Source of the DNA: Geothermovivens sp964644845
GTDB lineage: Bacteria > Zhuqueibacterota > Zhuqueibacteria > Oleimicrobiales > Geothermoviventaceae
Direction of reading: 5' to 3'
DNA length: 64,000 nt
NCBI GenBank assembly: GCA_964644845.1
Contig: CAZXXS010000048.1
Coordinates: 25,752 to 89,751, forward strand
In this document: positions 25,610 through 33,807 of the stretch, in pieces
Numbering within the stretch: the stretch's first letter is position 1
Layout of the letters: each line of letters starts with the position of its first letter
Position numbers and translations under genes: made by a program
The notes under the pieces: generated by a model
What the model was told of the DNA's origin: nothing
Databases searched by the model: none
Seen by the model: only the letters and a program-made list of their open reading frames with translations

Positions 25610-28600
25610 TCAAAAGTACGCCCTCACTTCTGCCTGCATTCTGTGGACCGTACGTGGTCGAAACGGGTCTGAACGTCCAACGTAGCTCACGCTGGCCATT
25701 AACCCGTTGCTCAGGCGGTACTCAAAACGTGCGCGCCACTCAGCTGAAAGTCCGGGTTCCAACCCCTCGGCCATTTCGTAGGGAATCGCGCGGCCTTCTG
25801 GTTTCGCCGCCAGGCTTGCGACACGCGTTTCCAGCCGCAGGCGACCTTTTTCGCGAAAAGCGAAGGTCATTCGAGGCGCAAAGCGCAGCAGCTTCACCCT
25901 GGTTTCTGGCTTTGGGACCCGGTCCTTCGCCTCGAGGACTTCCAGTTGCGCCCCGATTTCCCAGGCCGAACCCACGCGGTAGGAGATTTCGAAGCTCCCG
26001 CTTTCCCTCTGGATGTCGCGATCTTGCCGGAATCCACCGTGGAAACCCCGCTGCGTGCCGCTTTTTTGGAATTCCACGCGGAAAGCTAACGCGCGAACAG
26101 GGCTGAACAGGACCATCAGTGAACGCAGGTCATCCACATTTTCTTGCCCGCCCTCAAGCAGCCGGTTGTTCAACGCCTCTCGGTGTCGCCACCGCAGTCG
26201 CACGCTTCCGTCCCGCCTCCCCCGCCGGTAGTACACGTCGTGCTGGCTAAACCACACGCCCACCAACGTGTAGCGTGGATCCCGGAATACTCTTGTGTGC
26301 AAGAGGTAGATCTCGCGCGGTTGAGGGTACTGGGTCTTTTCCTCAAGCCGGAGCGCACTCTCTGTGCTGATCTGTCGAGCCACGCGCCGCCACAGGCGCC
26401 CCGATCGCTTCGGCCGGAAGAAACGCGCCAGGTTCGTCCGTACTACCGCCCCTGTTCTCAGGTCCACAACCGGTAGGTAGTCGTCTGTTGTCACAAGTCG
26501 AAGGATGTAGTCGCCGTAGGGATCGGGCACGTACTCGTTGTAAGCCGAATCAAAGCGGTAATTTCCGCGTCCCGGTTCAACTTTCAGGAACACACGCTCC
26601 TGGCGGGCAACTTGGGTGTTCGAAATCTGGTAATGCCAGCTCGCCTGAACCGCCCGTCTGAGCGGACTCCAGCGAAGAGAAAGGTCGGCCAGATCGGTCC
26701 GCGCGTTGGGCATAGTGTCGTCTTTGTAGCGCCGCTCCCGGTGTGTGACGTCCAGACGCAGAGAGAAAGCCCGCGTCCCTTTCAGTTCGCCACGGAAATT
26801 GTGCGTTGTAGCTACGGAAAAGGGCCGCACTGCCTCCTGCCTCAGCCTGTCGTCCACGCGGCGTTCTGAGTACCAACCCAAGGCCAGACGTTTTCCCCGA
26901 GCGACATCCACACCCACGCGCCAGCGGTTGAAACGAAAAGCGTCAGCCAGCGAATCAGCGGCGGCTTCAGACCGTCGTTCAGCCTCGTAGTCCACAAAAG
27001 GTCGGAGCCAACCGCTTCTGAACCGAAGGTTGCCCCGACGGCGTACCCAGGTCCCGGAAGAACCAGGCCCAACGTTTCGGTCAATCCACACCTGACGCAC
27101 GTTCAGCGCTGGCCAGCCGCGACGGTCAAAGCTAACCACCGCTTCCGAACGCGAAGATCGAAAACCTCCCGGCTTGGTGAGATGTCCCGCCGAGAAACGT
27201 GACGCCAGGCCCCACGAAAGATTCAGTTCCCCACCCGTCTCCAGAACGGTCTCTTCTCGGTTGGTGTGATCGGGCAAATCCCAGCGTCTGTTGTACTCCA
27301 CCTGTTGCGTACGGTCGACATCGTGGAAGCGCGGGCCCACCCGTCGGAACAGGCCATGCCACGCAAAGTCGCCAAAGCGGCCCAGCTGCGGATGCAACGA
27401 AGCGGTGAGGACGCCTGCTGCACCCAGGTTGTCCGCGTCGTCCAGTGTTGAGTACAGGTTCTTGTCGTACCTGCTGACAGCCCACTGAGCCTGAACTTTG
27501 CCGCTCTTGCCAAAAACCATCTGCGCAGCCGAAACCACTTCCTCTTCGCACTGCGCCAACGGCAGCCGGATGACCGGCAGGTAACGGCCTCGACCTGGCC
27601 CCACGTACTCAAAAATCCCCACACCGCGGTACCGGTAGTCACCGTGCCCTTCGCCAACGTCCGAAAAGCGTACGCGGTAGTCACCCTGCCCCCGCCCTAC
27701 GTAAACGAACACACTGTCCCGAAAAACGTAGTTGCCTTTGCCTTCCCCGACATGCTCCGCACCATCCACGAAGGCCTTCCACGGATCGTCTCCGGCGCGG
27801 CGCAAAGCGGCCAAACGCTGTGCATTCAACACAAAACCCACAGGGTTCTTGCCGTCGTCGCTCTCGCGAACGTAGGTCGTGCGCCAGTGAAAGCGTCCCA
27901 CGTCGTGTTGATTGCCAAGCCTGACCGCGTACAAGCTGCGGCGGAACTGCTCGTCGGAGTACTGGAAATCCACCTCAATGCGGGAGTCCGCCGTGATCAA
28001 ACGGTGTCGGGTGAACGTGATTTCGCCGGTGCTGTAGTCGATCACGTAGTCGTGGTCTTCACCGCGGACCATCCGCACACCGTCCACCCACACGCGTTCC
28101 GTACCGGCGAGCACAATGATGTCCGTCCGGCCATCTTCACCGTGTAGCCGGTACGGCCCTTGAACGCCTTCCTGCCCCATGAAGCGGTTCGTCGTGAAAC
28201 GACCCCGCGAGGCAGCACCCGACAGAATGCCTTCCAAGCCGCGTCCCTGCAGACGGAGCATCCCGCCCTGGAGCTTGCGGTGGTAGCGTTCGAATTCCCG
28301 ACCCGGAAGGTCCAGCTCGAAATCGCCCAGCGTCGCTTTTGCACCAGGGGCTTCAATCTCAACGAAAACTTTGTCGATTTCCTGAAGCGTTTGGGTGTTC
28401 CCCTCTGGCTGCAAAGGTGTATTTTGATCGGTCAGCGACGCCGTAACGTTGACTTTGTCGGCCACTTTTCCGGACAGCTGCAGCCGAAGCCCAGACTGCA
28501 GTGTAAGGCCCCTGTCTGACCCGAAGTTGATCCCACGGACTACACTTCCGCTTTGGCGCAACCCCTTTTGCGGACTCCAGAGCGCTACGTTGCGTCGGCT

Positions 28601-29077
28601 TTTCCTTGCCGGCGGCGGACCAGCTCTCAGCCGTTCAACGTAGCGACGGTAAGGTAAACCGTACCAGCGCCACGGAATTTGGAGAGGCAAAACCTGGTAG
28701 CGGATTTCCAGAGAATCCGACGGAGGGCGACAAAGGAGGCGAAGCAGCCGGTGCCGCAGGGAAACGCTGTAACAGGAATCCGGCAAGACGCGACCTCTGG
28801 CAAACAGCTGCACACTTCCGGCAACGATGAAACTGTCGGGCAGAGCCAGCATTGAGTCGGCTGGACCAACGACAACCGTGAAACTCCGGTTGTGGAGGGA
28901 AAGATCGCGCAAGAAGGTCGAGTCAGGCCTGATCCCGGCCGGAAGCGAAAGGGGAAGAACAAACGCACTCAGGAGCACCACCGTAAGCAACAGAACGTAC
29001 GGCAGCCCGTGGTGCGGGATTCTAAGGGGTTTGCTGAACGTCAAAGTTGTACCGCAAGATCTGAGGGCCGGCGGCAT
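25610..29077 (-). CDS. SprA-like large outer-membrane protein
   Basis: An 1155-aa outer-membrane protein with an N-terminal export segment (LPYVLLLTVVLLSAFVLPLSLPAG). Residues ~183-250 and ~319-375 recall SprA, the translocon of the type IX secretion system: INFGSDRGLTLQSGLRLQLSG, SLTDQNTPLQPEGNTQTLQE, IDKVFVEI, GTERVWVDGVRMVRGEDHDYVIDY and STGEITFTRHRLITADSRIEVDF. At about half the length of Bacteroidota SprA it is probably a reduced homologue. Residues 443-500 hold a run of VGxGxGxY units (GEGKGNY, GRGQGDY, GEGHGDY, GPGRGRY). The rest is strand-rich barrel ending in AEVRAYF. It is preceded by an NHL gene (overlapping) and followed by a BamA-like gene. A role in secretion of the sorting-domain proteins is inference; similarity is from memory of motifs. 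Confidence 0.75.
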   Translation of the reverse strand: MPPALRSCGTTLTFSKPLRIPHHGLPYVLLLTVVLLSAFVLPLSLPAGIRPDSTFLRDLSLHNRSFTVVVGPADSMLALPDSFIVAGSVQLFARGRVLPDSCYSVSLRHRLLRLLCRPPSDSLEIRYQVLPLQIPWRWYGLPYRRYVERLRAGPPPARKSRRNVALWSPQKGLRQSGSVVRGINFGSDRGLTLQSGLRLQLSGKVADKVNVTASLTDQNTPLQPEGNTQTLQEIDKVFVEIEAPGAKATLGDFELDLPGREFERYHRKLQGGMLRLQGRGLEGILSGAASRGRFTTNRFMGQEGVQGPYRLHGEDGRTDIIVLAGTERVWVDGVRMVRGEDHDYVIDYSTGEITFTRHRLITADSRIEVDFQYSDEQFRRSLYAVRLGNQHDVGRFHWRTTYVRESDDGKNPVGFVLNAQRLAALRRAGDDPWKAFVDGAEHVGEGKGNYVFRDSVFVYVGRGQGDYRVRFSDVGEGHGDYRYRGVGIFEYVGPGRGRYLPVIRLPLAQCEEEVVSAAQMVFGKSGKVQAQWAVSRYDKNLYSTLDDADNLGAAGVLTASLHPQLGRFGDFAWHGLFRRVGPRFHDVDRTQQVEYNRRWDLPDHTNREETVLETGGELNLSWGLASRFSAGHLTKPGGFRSSRSEAVVSFDRRGWPALNVRQVWIDRNVGPGSSGTWVRRRGNLRFRSGWLRPFVDYEAERRSEAAADSLADAFRFNRWRVGVDVARGKRLALGWYSERRVDDRLRQEAVRPFSVATTHNFRGELKGTRAFSLRLDVTHRERRYKDDTMPNARTDLADLSLRWSPLRRAVQASWHYQISNTQVARQERVFLKVEPGRGNYRFDSAYNEYVPDPYGDYILRLVTTDDYLPVVDLRTGAVVRTNLARFFRPKRSGRLWRRVARQISTESALRLEEKTQYPQPREIYLLHTRVFRDPRYTLVGVWFSQHDVYYRRGRRDGSVRLRWRHREALNNRLLEGGQENVDDLRSLMVLFSPVRALAFRVEFQKSGTQRGFHGGFRQDRDIQRESGSFEISYRVGSAWEIGAQLEVLEAKDRVPKPETRVKLLRFAPRMTFAFREKGRLRLETRVASLAAKPEGRAIPYEMAEGLEPGLSAEWRARFEYRLSNGLMASVSYVGRSDPFRPRTVHRMQAEVRAYF

Positions 29078-29990
29078 CCAGAATCAACACGTGCTCACCG
29101 TGCACCGCCACGTCGGTCGGCTGCTTGGGCGGGTTGGAAACGAACGTGTCGGGGCAGAGACGTGCCCTGAAGAAAGCCAAAAATCCCACCTCGAGGTCAG
29201 CCACGAACACCAGACTGTCCCCGGAGCAAGCTAAGCCAACGGGTTTTCGAAGCAGGTTCTCTCCGTAGCTGCCCAGGTAGTTGCCGAAAAAATCGAAGAG
29301 CACGACCCGGTGTGCCACGGAGTCGACAACCACCACACGGCTGGCCCCATCCAGTTCCAGGCGCGTCGGGTCCGAAAGCTGGCCGTCACCAGACTCGATA
29401 TCGCCAAAACTGTCGACGGGCTCGCCCAGCGCGTCGAAACGCAGAATCCGGCGGTTCTCACGCTCGGCCAGGAAAAGGTCACCATGCTCACCCTGCGCAA
29501 TCGACACCGGGTACCCGAAAGTCCACGGCGAGCTAAGTTTGTGTCCAACCACAGAGGCCAGGTAGTTGAGGTCTTTGTCGTAACGCTCAAGACGATGGTT
29601 GTTAAAGTCGCACACGTAAACATCCAGCCCGTTCGCGGCACAAACGTCAGCCGGGTGATCAAACTGCTCGCGTCCCCAGCCGTACCCACCGACCTCGAGC
29701 AAAGAATCGCTCTGTTCCGTGATCCTCAAAACGCGATTTCTGCCGGCGTCCGTCACGTACATCCAACCCCGTGGATCCACAGCCAGCGCTGTCGGCTGTG
29801 CGTCAGGAGGCAACGGAAAAGCTCGATCGAACCGTAGAAGCACAAAAACCTGAATTTGGCTCCTCGACCGGTCGGCAGGGTAATGTTTCCGCGTCGAGCT
29901 AGCCCAGCCCAAACTCGACGCCAGAACAAACAACACACCGGTTAGCACCAGGACTTTTGTACCTCGACTAAACAGGGGCTCACTCCACAA
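29022..29990 (-). CDS. Exported NHL-repeat beta-propeller protein
   Basis: A 322-aa protein. A signal segment (VLVLTGVLFVLASSLGWA) precedes about six NHL-type blades, visible as repeated 'Dxxg..YVtD...nRvlr' units: PRGWMYVTDAGRNRVLRI, GLDVYVCDFNNHRLERYD, HGDLFLAERENRRILRFD, ASRVVVVDSVAHRVVLFD, DSLVFVADLE and GEHVLILDAAGPQILRY. Propellers of this kind bind proteins or glycans in the periplasm or on the surface. It overlaps the end of the M2 peptidase gene (stop at 29980) and the start of the SprA-like gene (29077), so the four genes form one coupled unit. The apparent start is a TTG; nearby GTG codons are out of frame, so the exact start is uncertain. Confidence 0.82.
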   Translation of the reverse strand: MWSEPLFSRGTKVLVLTGVLFVLASSLGWASSTRKHYPADRSRSQIQVFVLLRFDRAFPLPPDAQPTALAVDPRGWMYVTDAGRNRVLRITEQSDSLLEVGGYGWGREQFDHPADVCAANGLDVYVCDFNNHRLERYDKDLNYLASVVGHKLSSPWTFGYPVSIAQGEHGDLFLAERENRRILRFDALGEPVDSFGDIESGDGQLSDPTRLELDGASRVVVVDSVAHRVVLFDFFGNYLGSYGENLLRKPVGLACSGDSLVFVADLEVGFLAFFRARLCPDTFVSNPPKQPTDVAVHGEHVLILDAAGPQILRYNFDVQQTP

Positions 29991-31662
29991 ATTGTCTCAC
30001 AAAGAACTTAGGCGACAGTTCCTCTCCCGTGGCGCGGCGGATCATCTCATCCCAGCGGTAGCGTGCACCCGGTGCAAAAACCTTCTCGACGAAAAACTGG
30101 CCAATCCGTGGATCGTTGGCAAAAGAGAGCTCGCTACTGCTCGCCTTCAGCACCCTGTCCGCCAGCGTGAAGTGGAACTGGCTGGCCAGCATCTCACCCA
30201 GCATGTAGTTGTGGTAGTAGACTGGCGCCGACGTAAAATGGATTTTCGCTGCCCAGTCCGGCTTCCTCCGGTCTTCGGGACGGTGTAACAGTTGGTAGCG
30301 TTCTTTCAGATCCCACCACAAACCATTCAGGTCCTGGTCGGGATTGTTGTACAGCGCCTGCTCGAAACGAAACATGACCTGGCACCAGCGCGCGAAAACA
30401 AGCTGCTGGAGTCTGAGACTTTTACGTACAGTCTCGCCGATCTGTTCTCGCTCCTCTTGCGAGATCCCCAACATGGCTTGCATCCAGGCCGGGTTGCGCG
30501 AAAGGCGGCCGAAAAACATGGCCACAGCCTCCGTGGTGAACGTATGCGCAGGCTGTCGCAGCAGGTACGGCAACGAACGATCGATGTACTTGTCGTACAC
30601 ACCGTGGCCCAATTCGTGCAGAATCGTGTTCATCCAGTACTCGTCGTTGCGCAGGTTTGCCAGCACCCGAACGTCCCCTTCGCGGTCGATGTCCGTACAG
30701 AAAGCGTGTTGCTCCTTCCCTTCCTTCTCGTAAAGATCGCTTCGCGCTAAAATGTCGTCCACATCCAGACCAATCGATTTGTAGTACTTCCGCGCAACCT
30801 CCTTGATGTCGTGATCTTTGTAGTACGGATCGAGCTCTACCTCGTACACCTGTGGCCCTTCCTGGAAGAACGGATCCTGGTAGTGCCAGGGCCGAAGCTC
30901 GCTCACGCTTACGCCGTACCGCCTCGCCAGAATTGTGTCCACTTCGGCCTTCAATTGGCGGAATGGGCTCTCGGTAAGTCGCGCCAGGTCGTCGAAGATT
31001 TTCTGGAGTTCGTCCAGGTGCAGTTCGTCCAACTCCAGGCTCATCACGTAGTAGTTCGGGAAACCCAGACTTTCCGCTGCTTGGTTCCGCAAACGCACCA
31101 ACTCGATCAAATCGTTCGCTACGACTTCGCCGATCTGTTTACTAGCCTCCCAGGCTTTTCGGCGCCGGACCGAGTTCGTCTCTGTGCGCAGGATTTTGCT
31201 GATCTCGTTGTCCGGCACACGCCTGCCGTCCAGCGTGGCGCGGAACGTGTTGAACTTTTCCTCAATGGCCGTGCTTTTGCGGATGATCTGCTCGAGCAAC
31301 GTTGAGTCAATCTGATTGCCAAGGTAGCTGTTGTAAACCAGCGTCAACTGCCGTGCCAGCAGCGGTTCACGAATCTTGCCCGACTCCTTCCAGCGTTTGA
31401 GCTGTTCGAAGTCCTGCCTGTTCGAGTAGATCTTACTCAGCTTCAGCCGCAATTCCTCGTAGCGCCGGTAAGCCTCGGGGCGGCCCGTGGTACTGGCCTC
31501 CCACTGCGCCAGGTTTGCTTCCTTTTCAAGAGGCTTTACCGTCTCGACATGTTGCTTCAACCACCGAGAAAATTCCTCTTCCATTTTGTTCCTTCCACAT
31601 CCGCTCAGAAGTAGCGCCAATCCAAGTGAAACCGTCGTCCAAAATGCGATTTCCCGTCGCAC
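29980..31662 (-). CDS. M2-family-like zinc metallopeptidase lipoprotein
   Basis: A 560-aa zinc peptidase. The lipobox LLSGC (Cys22) makes it an envelope lipoprotein. The helical body resembles peptidase family M2 (angiotensin-converting-enzyme-like peptidyl-dipeptidases). The zinc site HELGH supplies H349, E350 and H353, and E378 in TFTTEAVAMFFGRL is the likely third ligand 24 residues on. A late YHNYMLGEMLASQ segment matches the substrate-binding region of M2/M3 enzymes. It probably trims dipeptides from peptides in the periplasm. The GTG start has GGGAGG seven nt upstream. It is first in the unit with the NHL, SprA-like and BamA-like genes. M3 family is the main alternative. Confidence 0.85.
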   Translation of the reverse strand: MRREIAFWTTVSLGLALLLSGCGRNKMEEEFSRWLKQHVETVKPLEKEANLAQWEASTTGRPEAYRRYEELRLKLSKIYSNRQDFEQLKRWKESGKIREPLLARQLTLVYNSYLGNQIDSTLLEQIIRKSTAIEEKFNTFRATLDGRRVPDNEISKILRTETNSVRRRKAWEASKQIGEVVANDLIELVRLRNQAAESLGFPNYYVMSLELDELHLDELQKIFDDLARLTESPFRQLKAEVDTILARRYGVSVSELRPWHYQDPFFQEGPQVYEVELDPYYKDHDIKEVARKYYKSIGLDVDDILARSDLYEKEGKEQHAFCTDIDREGDVRVLANLRNDEYWMNTILHELGHGVYDKYIDRSLPYLLRQPAHTFTTEAVAMFFGRLSRNPAWMQAMLGISQEEREQIGETVRKSLRLQQLVFARWCQVMFRFEQALYNNPDQDLNGLWWDLKERYQLLHRPEDRRKPDWAAKIHFTSAPVYYHNYMLGEMLASQFHFTLADRVLKASSSELSFANDPRIGQFFVEKVFAPGARYRWDEMIRRATGEELSPKFFVRQFVE

Positions 31663-32057
31663 GGTTTTCCTCCCGGTGCTCGTTCACGTCACAAGAAGAC
31701 GCGCCAATTTAGAAAACAACCCCAGCAAAAGCAAGCGACAAAGGGCGAAGGAACTGTACTGATCAGGGGTTGCCCCCAGGCCCGTTCAGGCCCGAAAGGT
31801 CCACAAGTTCCGGCGCAGGGCAGCCCGTCGGAACCGCCCGATGCGGCTTCCCGCCTTTGCCCACGCCGAACGCTCTGCGCCTCAGCGTTCCTGAACGTGG
31901 TGCGATGCCCTTTCTGTGCCCGGTGCAAAGCCTACTCCCACCAGTTTGGCTCGGGCGGGATCAGGGGCACGGTGTGTTTTTGAACTGGGGCCCCGAAAAG
32001 CCTTCTCCTGGAACAGGCTGAAGACACAAAAACACCCCGCGCAACCCAACGCGGCAG
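31663..32057. other. Intergenic region upstream of the M2 peptidase gene
   Basis: About 395 bp. No gene, RNA or clear promoter was recognised; small frames look like chance. GCGCCA at 31701 recalls a sigma-54 -24 element on the minus strand, but the -12 GC is off by one position, so it was not accepted. Confidence 0.4.
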
Positions 32058-32089
32058 AAAAAAAGCCTGCGAGTCTTCTCGCAGGCTTT
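32058..32089 (-). terminator. Rho-independent terminator of the lytic transglycosylase gene
   Basis: A perfect 12-bp stem, AAAGCCTGCGAG (32062-32073) with CTCGCAGGCTTT (32078-32089), has a 4-nt loop. On the minus strand seven T follow (32064-32058). On the plus strand the downstream sequence is only moderately T-rich, so weak bidirectional use is possible. It starts 28 nt after the transglycosylase stop. Confidence 0.93.
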
Positions 32090-32117
32090 CGCTTTTTGTT
32101 TGCCCTGCACTCGGCCG

Positions 32118-32828
32118 TTACATCAACGCCCGGTACTCCTCGTAGAGCTTGACGATCGCTGGCACGTAACGGCGCGTCTCGCCGAAAAGGATGTGATCCT
32201 GTTTACCCGAAGCCAACCAACGGCTCGCTCGGCGCGCCCCACCGTTGTAAGCCGCCAGAGCCCCCTCCAGACCGTACTCGCTAACCAGGTCGGAAAGGTA
32301 GCGAGCACCAATCTTCAAGTTCTTGATTGGATCAAACAGAACATCCTCAGCTGAGGTCCACGGAATGCCCTCCATCTGCGCCACGTAGCGCCCTGTGGAC
32401 GGCATGACTTGCATCAAGCCCATGGCACCCGCCGGAGACACGACGCGTGGGTTCCACGTGCCACCGGTTTCGTGCGTGATCACCGCACACAACAGGTCAA
32501 TGGACAGGTTGTCGTACTGAAGCGAGAGGTTGTAGATCTCGTTTGCGATTCTGAACTTTTCCTGTGAAGGCATCCCTGGGTTGTACCGGTCGATGATTGA
32601 AATGACCTTCTGAATCGAGTAGTTTCGAAGCGCGTCCGCGTCCACAACCGCCTGCAATTCGGCGACACGTTGCTCGAGCTGCTGGATCCGCGTCGTCATC
32701 CGCGCATCCACTACGTAGCCCACGCTAAATCCGACGAGTCCCATGCCTGCGAACAACAGCAACACCGTAACGAGACCCCGCTTCACGTGCCAGCGACGGA
32801 ACAATCCCATCGCCGTGCTTTTCTTCAT
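32118..32828 (-). CDS. Membrane-anchored lytic transglycosylase (SLT domain)
   Basis: A 236-aa enzyme that cleaves the glycan strands of peptidoglycan to 1,6-anhydroMurNAc products in the periplasm. One N-terminal helix (VTVLLLFAGMGLVGFSVGYVV) anchors it, followed by a short coiled coil (RIQQLEQRVAELQAVVD) and the SLT domain (about residues 95-236). E120 in ITHETGGTWNP is the predicted catalytic acid (ET in place of the commoner ES). AGAMGLMQVMP and AAYNGG complete the fold. ATG 32828 has GGAGGT nine nt upstream; the frame extends 40 codons further into the structured leader and that start is rejected. The gene is single, with its own terminator. Confidence 0.9.
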   Translation of the reverse strand: MKKSTAMGLFRRWHVKRGLVTVLLLFAGMGLVGFSVGYVVDARMTTRIQQLEQRVAELQAVVDADALRNYSIQKVISIIDRYNPGMPSQEKFRIANEIYNLSLQYDNLSIDLLCAVITHETGGTWNPRVVSPAGAMGLMQVMPSTGRYVAQMEGIPWTSAEDVLFDPIKNLKIGARYLSDLVSEYGLEGALAAYNGGARRASRWLASGKQDHILFGETRRYVPAIVKLYEEYRALM

Positions 32829-32919
32829 GATTCTACTACCTCCAGCCGTTTTCATGTGCATCGCTTTGCCCCCAAATTCGTTGCCAGTTCGTAACAAAAC
32901 CCGGTCTGCACACACAGCA

Positions 32920-32971
32920 AGAGCCGGTCTCGCCACGCCTCTCTGCAAACAAACCCAGCGAGATCGGCTCT
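32920..32971 (-). promoter_or_regulatory. Long hairpin in the leader of the lytic transglycosylase gene
   Basis: On the minus strand AGAGCCGATCTCGC (32971-32958) pairs with GCGAGACCGGCTCT (32933-32920) at 13 of 14 positions across a 24-nt loop, ending about 90 nt before the start codon. No T run follows, so it is not a terminator. It may be a cis-regulatory RNA element or an mRNA-stabilising hairpin; it matches no riboswitch consensus I know (c-di-GMP and c-di-AMP classes were considered). Confidence 0.4.
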
Positions 32972-33807
32972 CATCGAACCCTTTAGACGCAGGTGCCTCC
33001 GAAAAGTTTCATTTTGAGTCCCGGTTGAAAATCAACGGAGGAAAGCCTCGGGTTGTTCCCCGCCTGTCTGTCGAAAAGTCAGGGCTGACCCCGCTTTTGG
33101 TTCTGCAAGACCGTTCCCCGCAAAGCAACTGGTCCTACCGCTGTCGAATCCACGACTTCCCCAGACCTTCGATCAAGCACTGAGTCTTCACTACCGGCAA
33201 CCGCGTCGACTCGCGGAAACTCCTCAGTCCTGCTCAACTCCGGACCTCTGCAGCTCAAAACCAAATCCGGCGTACCCGATGCCGCCAAGCCCTCTCTACC
33301 CCCTCCCCAAGCGCGCCGTTTGCGGCCAGCCGTTTGCACCTTTGTCCGGTTCGACGAGCTGCGACTCTGGTGGAACACCGTGGTCATTTCCAGCGCGTCG
33401 ACAGGAAAGGCCCTCACACGTGTGCCCCAACTTGGGTCAGGTCGAGACCCGGGATGACTCGGTACTGGTGGTACACAGGAAAGGCTCTCCGGTCCAAAGA
33501 GCTGACGGCGGGTTGCGTTCCCCGGCTTGTCGCCGTGCTGGAGGAAAAGGCATGCCGAACGTTGCCCCAAAAGAAAAAAACCGAGGTCACTGACGAACCG
33601 GGGTTAGGGGGGTTACCGGTGTCGAATCAGCAACGCTCGGTTTTCGCCCCTTACCCTACAACAAATGTGCCAATTCCCCCAACTTTCTTTCTTCGGGCCC
33701 GCAAACCCGTTTCAACAAAACCAAATACTTACAAAGGACAGCAACCAGCCATTTTCCGTCTTCTGAGCGAAATCGAAGTCCGGTTGCAGGATGCAACCTT
33801 CCAGGTT
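32972..33807. other. Gene-poor region between the transglycosylase and response regulator
   Basis: About 830 bp. The 163-codon minus-strand frame at 33079-33570 has no family resemblance and the composition of chance frames. At 33577-33644 a long hairpin closes with AAAACCGAG/CTCGGTTTT and has inner ACCGG/CCGGT and CTGA/TCAG pairs. On the minus strand seven T follow it (33580-33574), so it is probably the terminator of the response-regulator transcript. The segment GGATTCGAC on the minus strand near 33150 recalls a tmRNA 5' end but no tmRNA 3' end is present. Confidence 0.4.
33574..33644 (-). terminator. Probable terminator of the kinase/response-regulator operon
   Basis: Outer stem 33636-33644 with 33577-33585 (9 bp), imperfect inner pairs and a G-rich apical loop, followed on the minus strand by a T7 run. 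It lies about 165 nt after the response-regulator stop. The long loop makes efficiency uncertain. Confidence 0.5.

Noticed and set aside
32870..32890. Sigma-54-like sequence TGGCAACGAATTTGG before the lytic transglycosylase
   Set aside because: GC of the -12 element is replaced by GG.
33138..33162. tmRNA-like 5' end on the minus strand (GGGG...GGATTCGAC)
   Set aside because: No tRNA-like 3' half with a GGTTCGA T-loop and CCA end, and no tag reading frame, was found on that strand within the gap.
33079..33570. 163-codon minus-strand frame
   Set aside because: Composition of a chance frame, no motif, no ribosome site; overlaps the hairpin terminator region.
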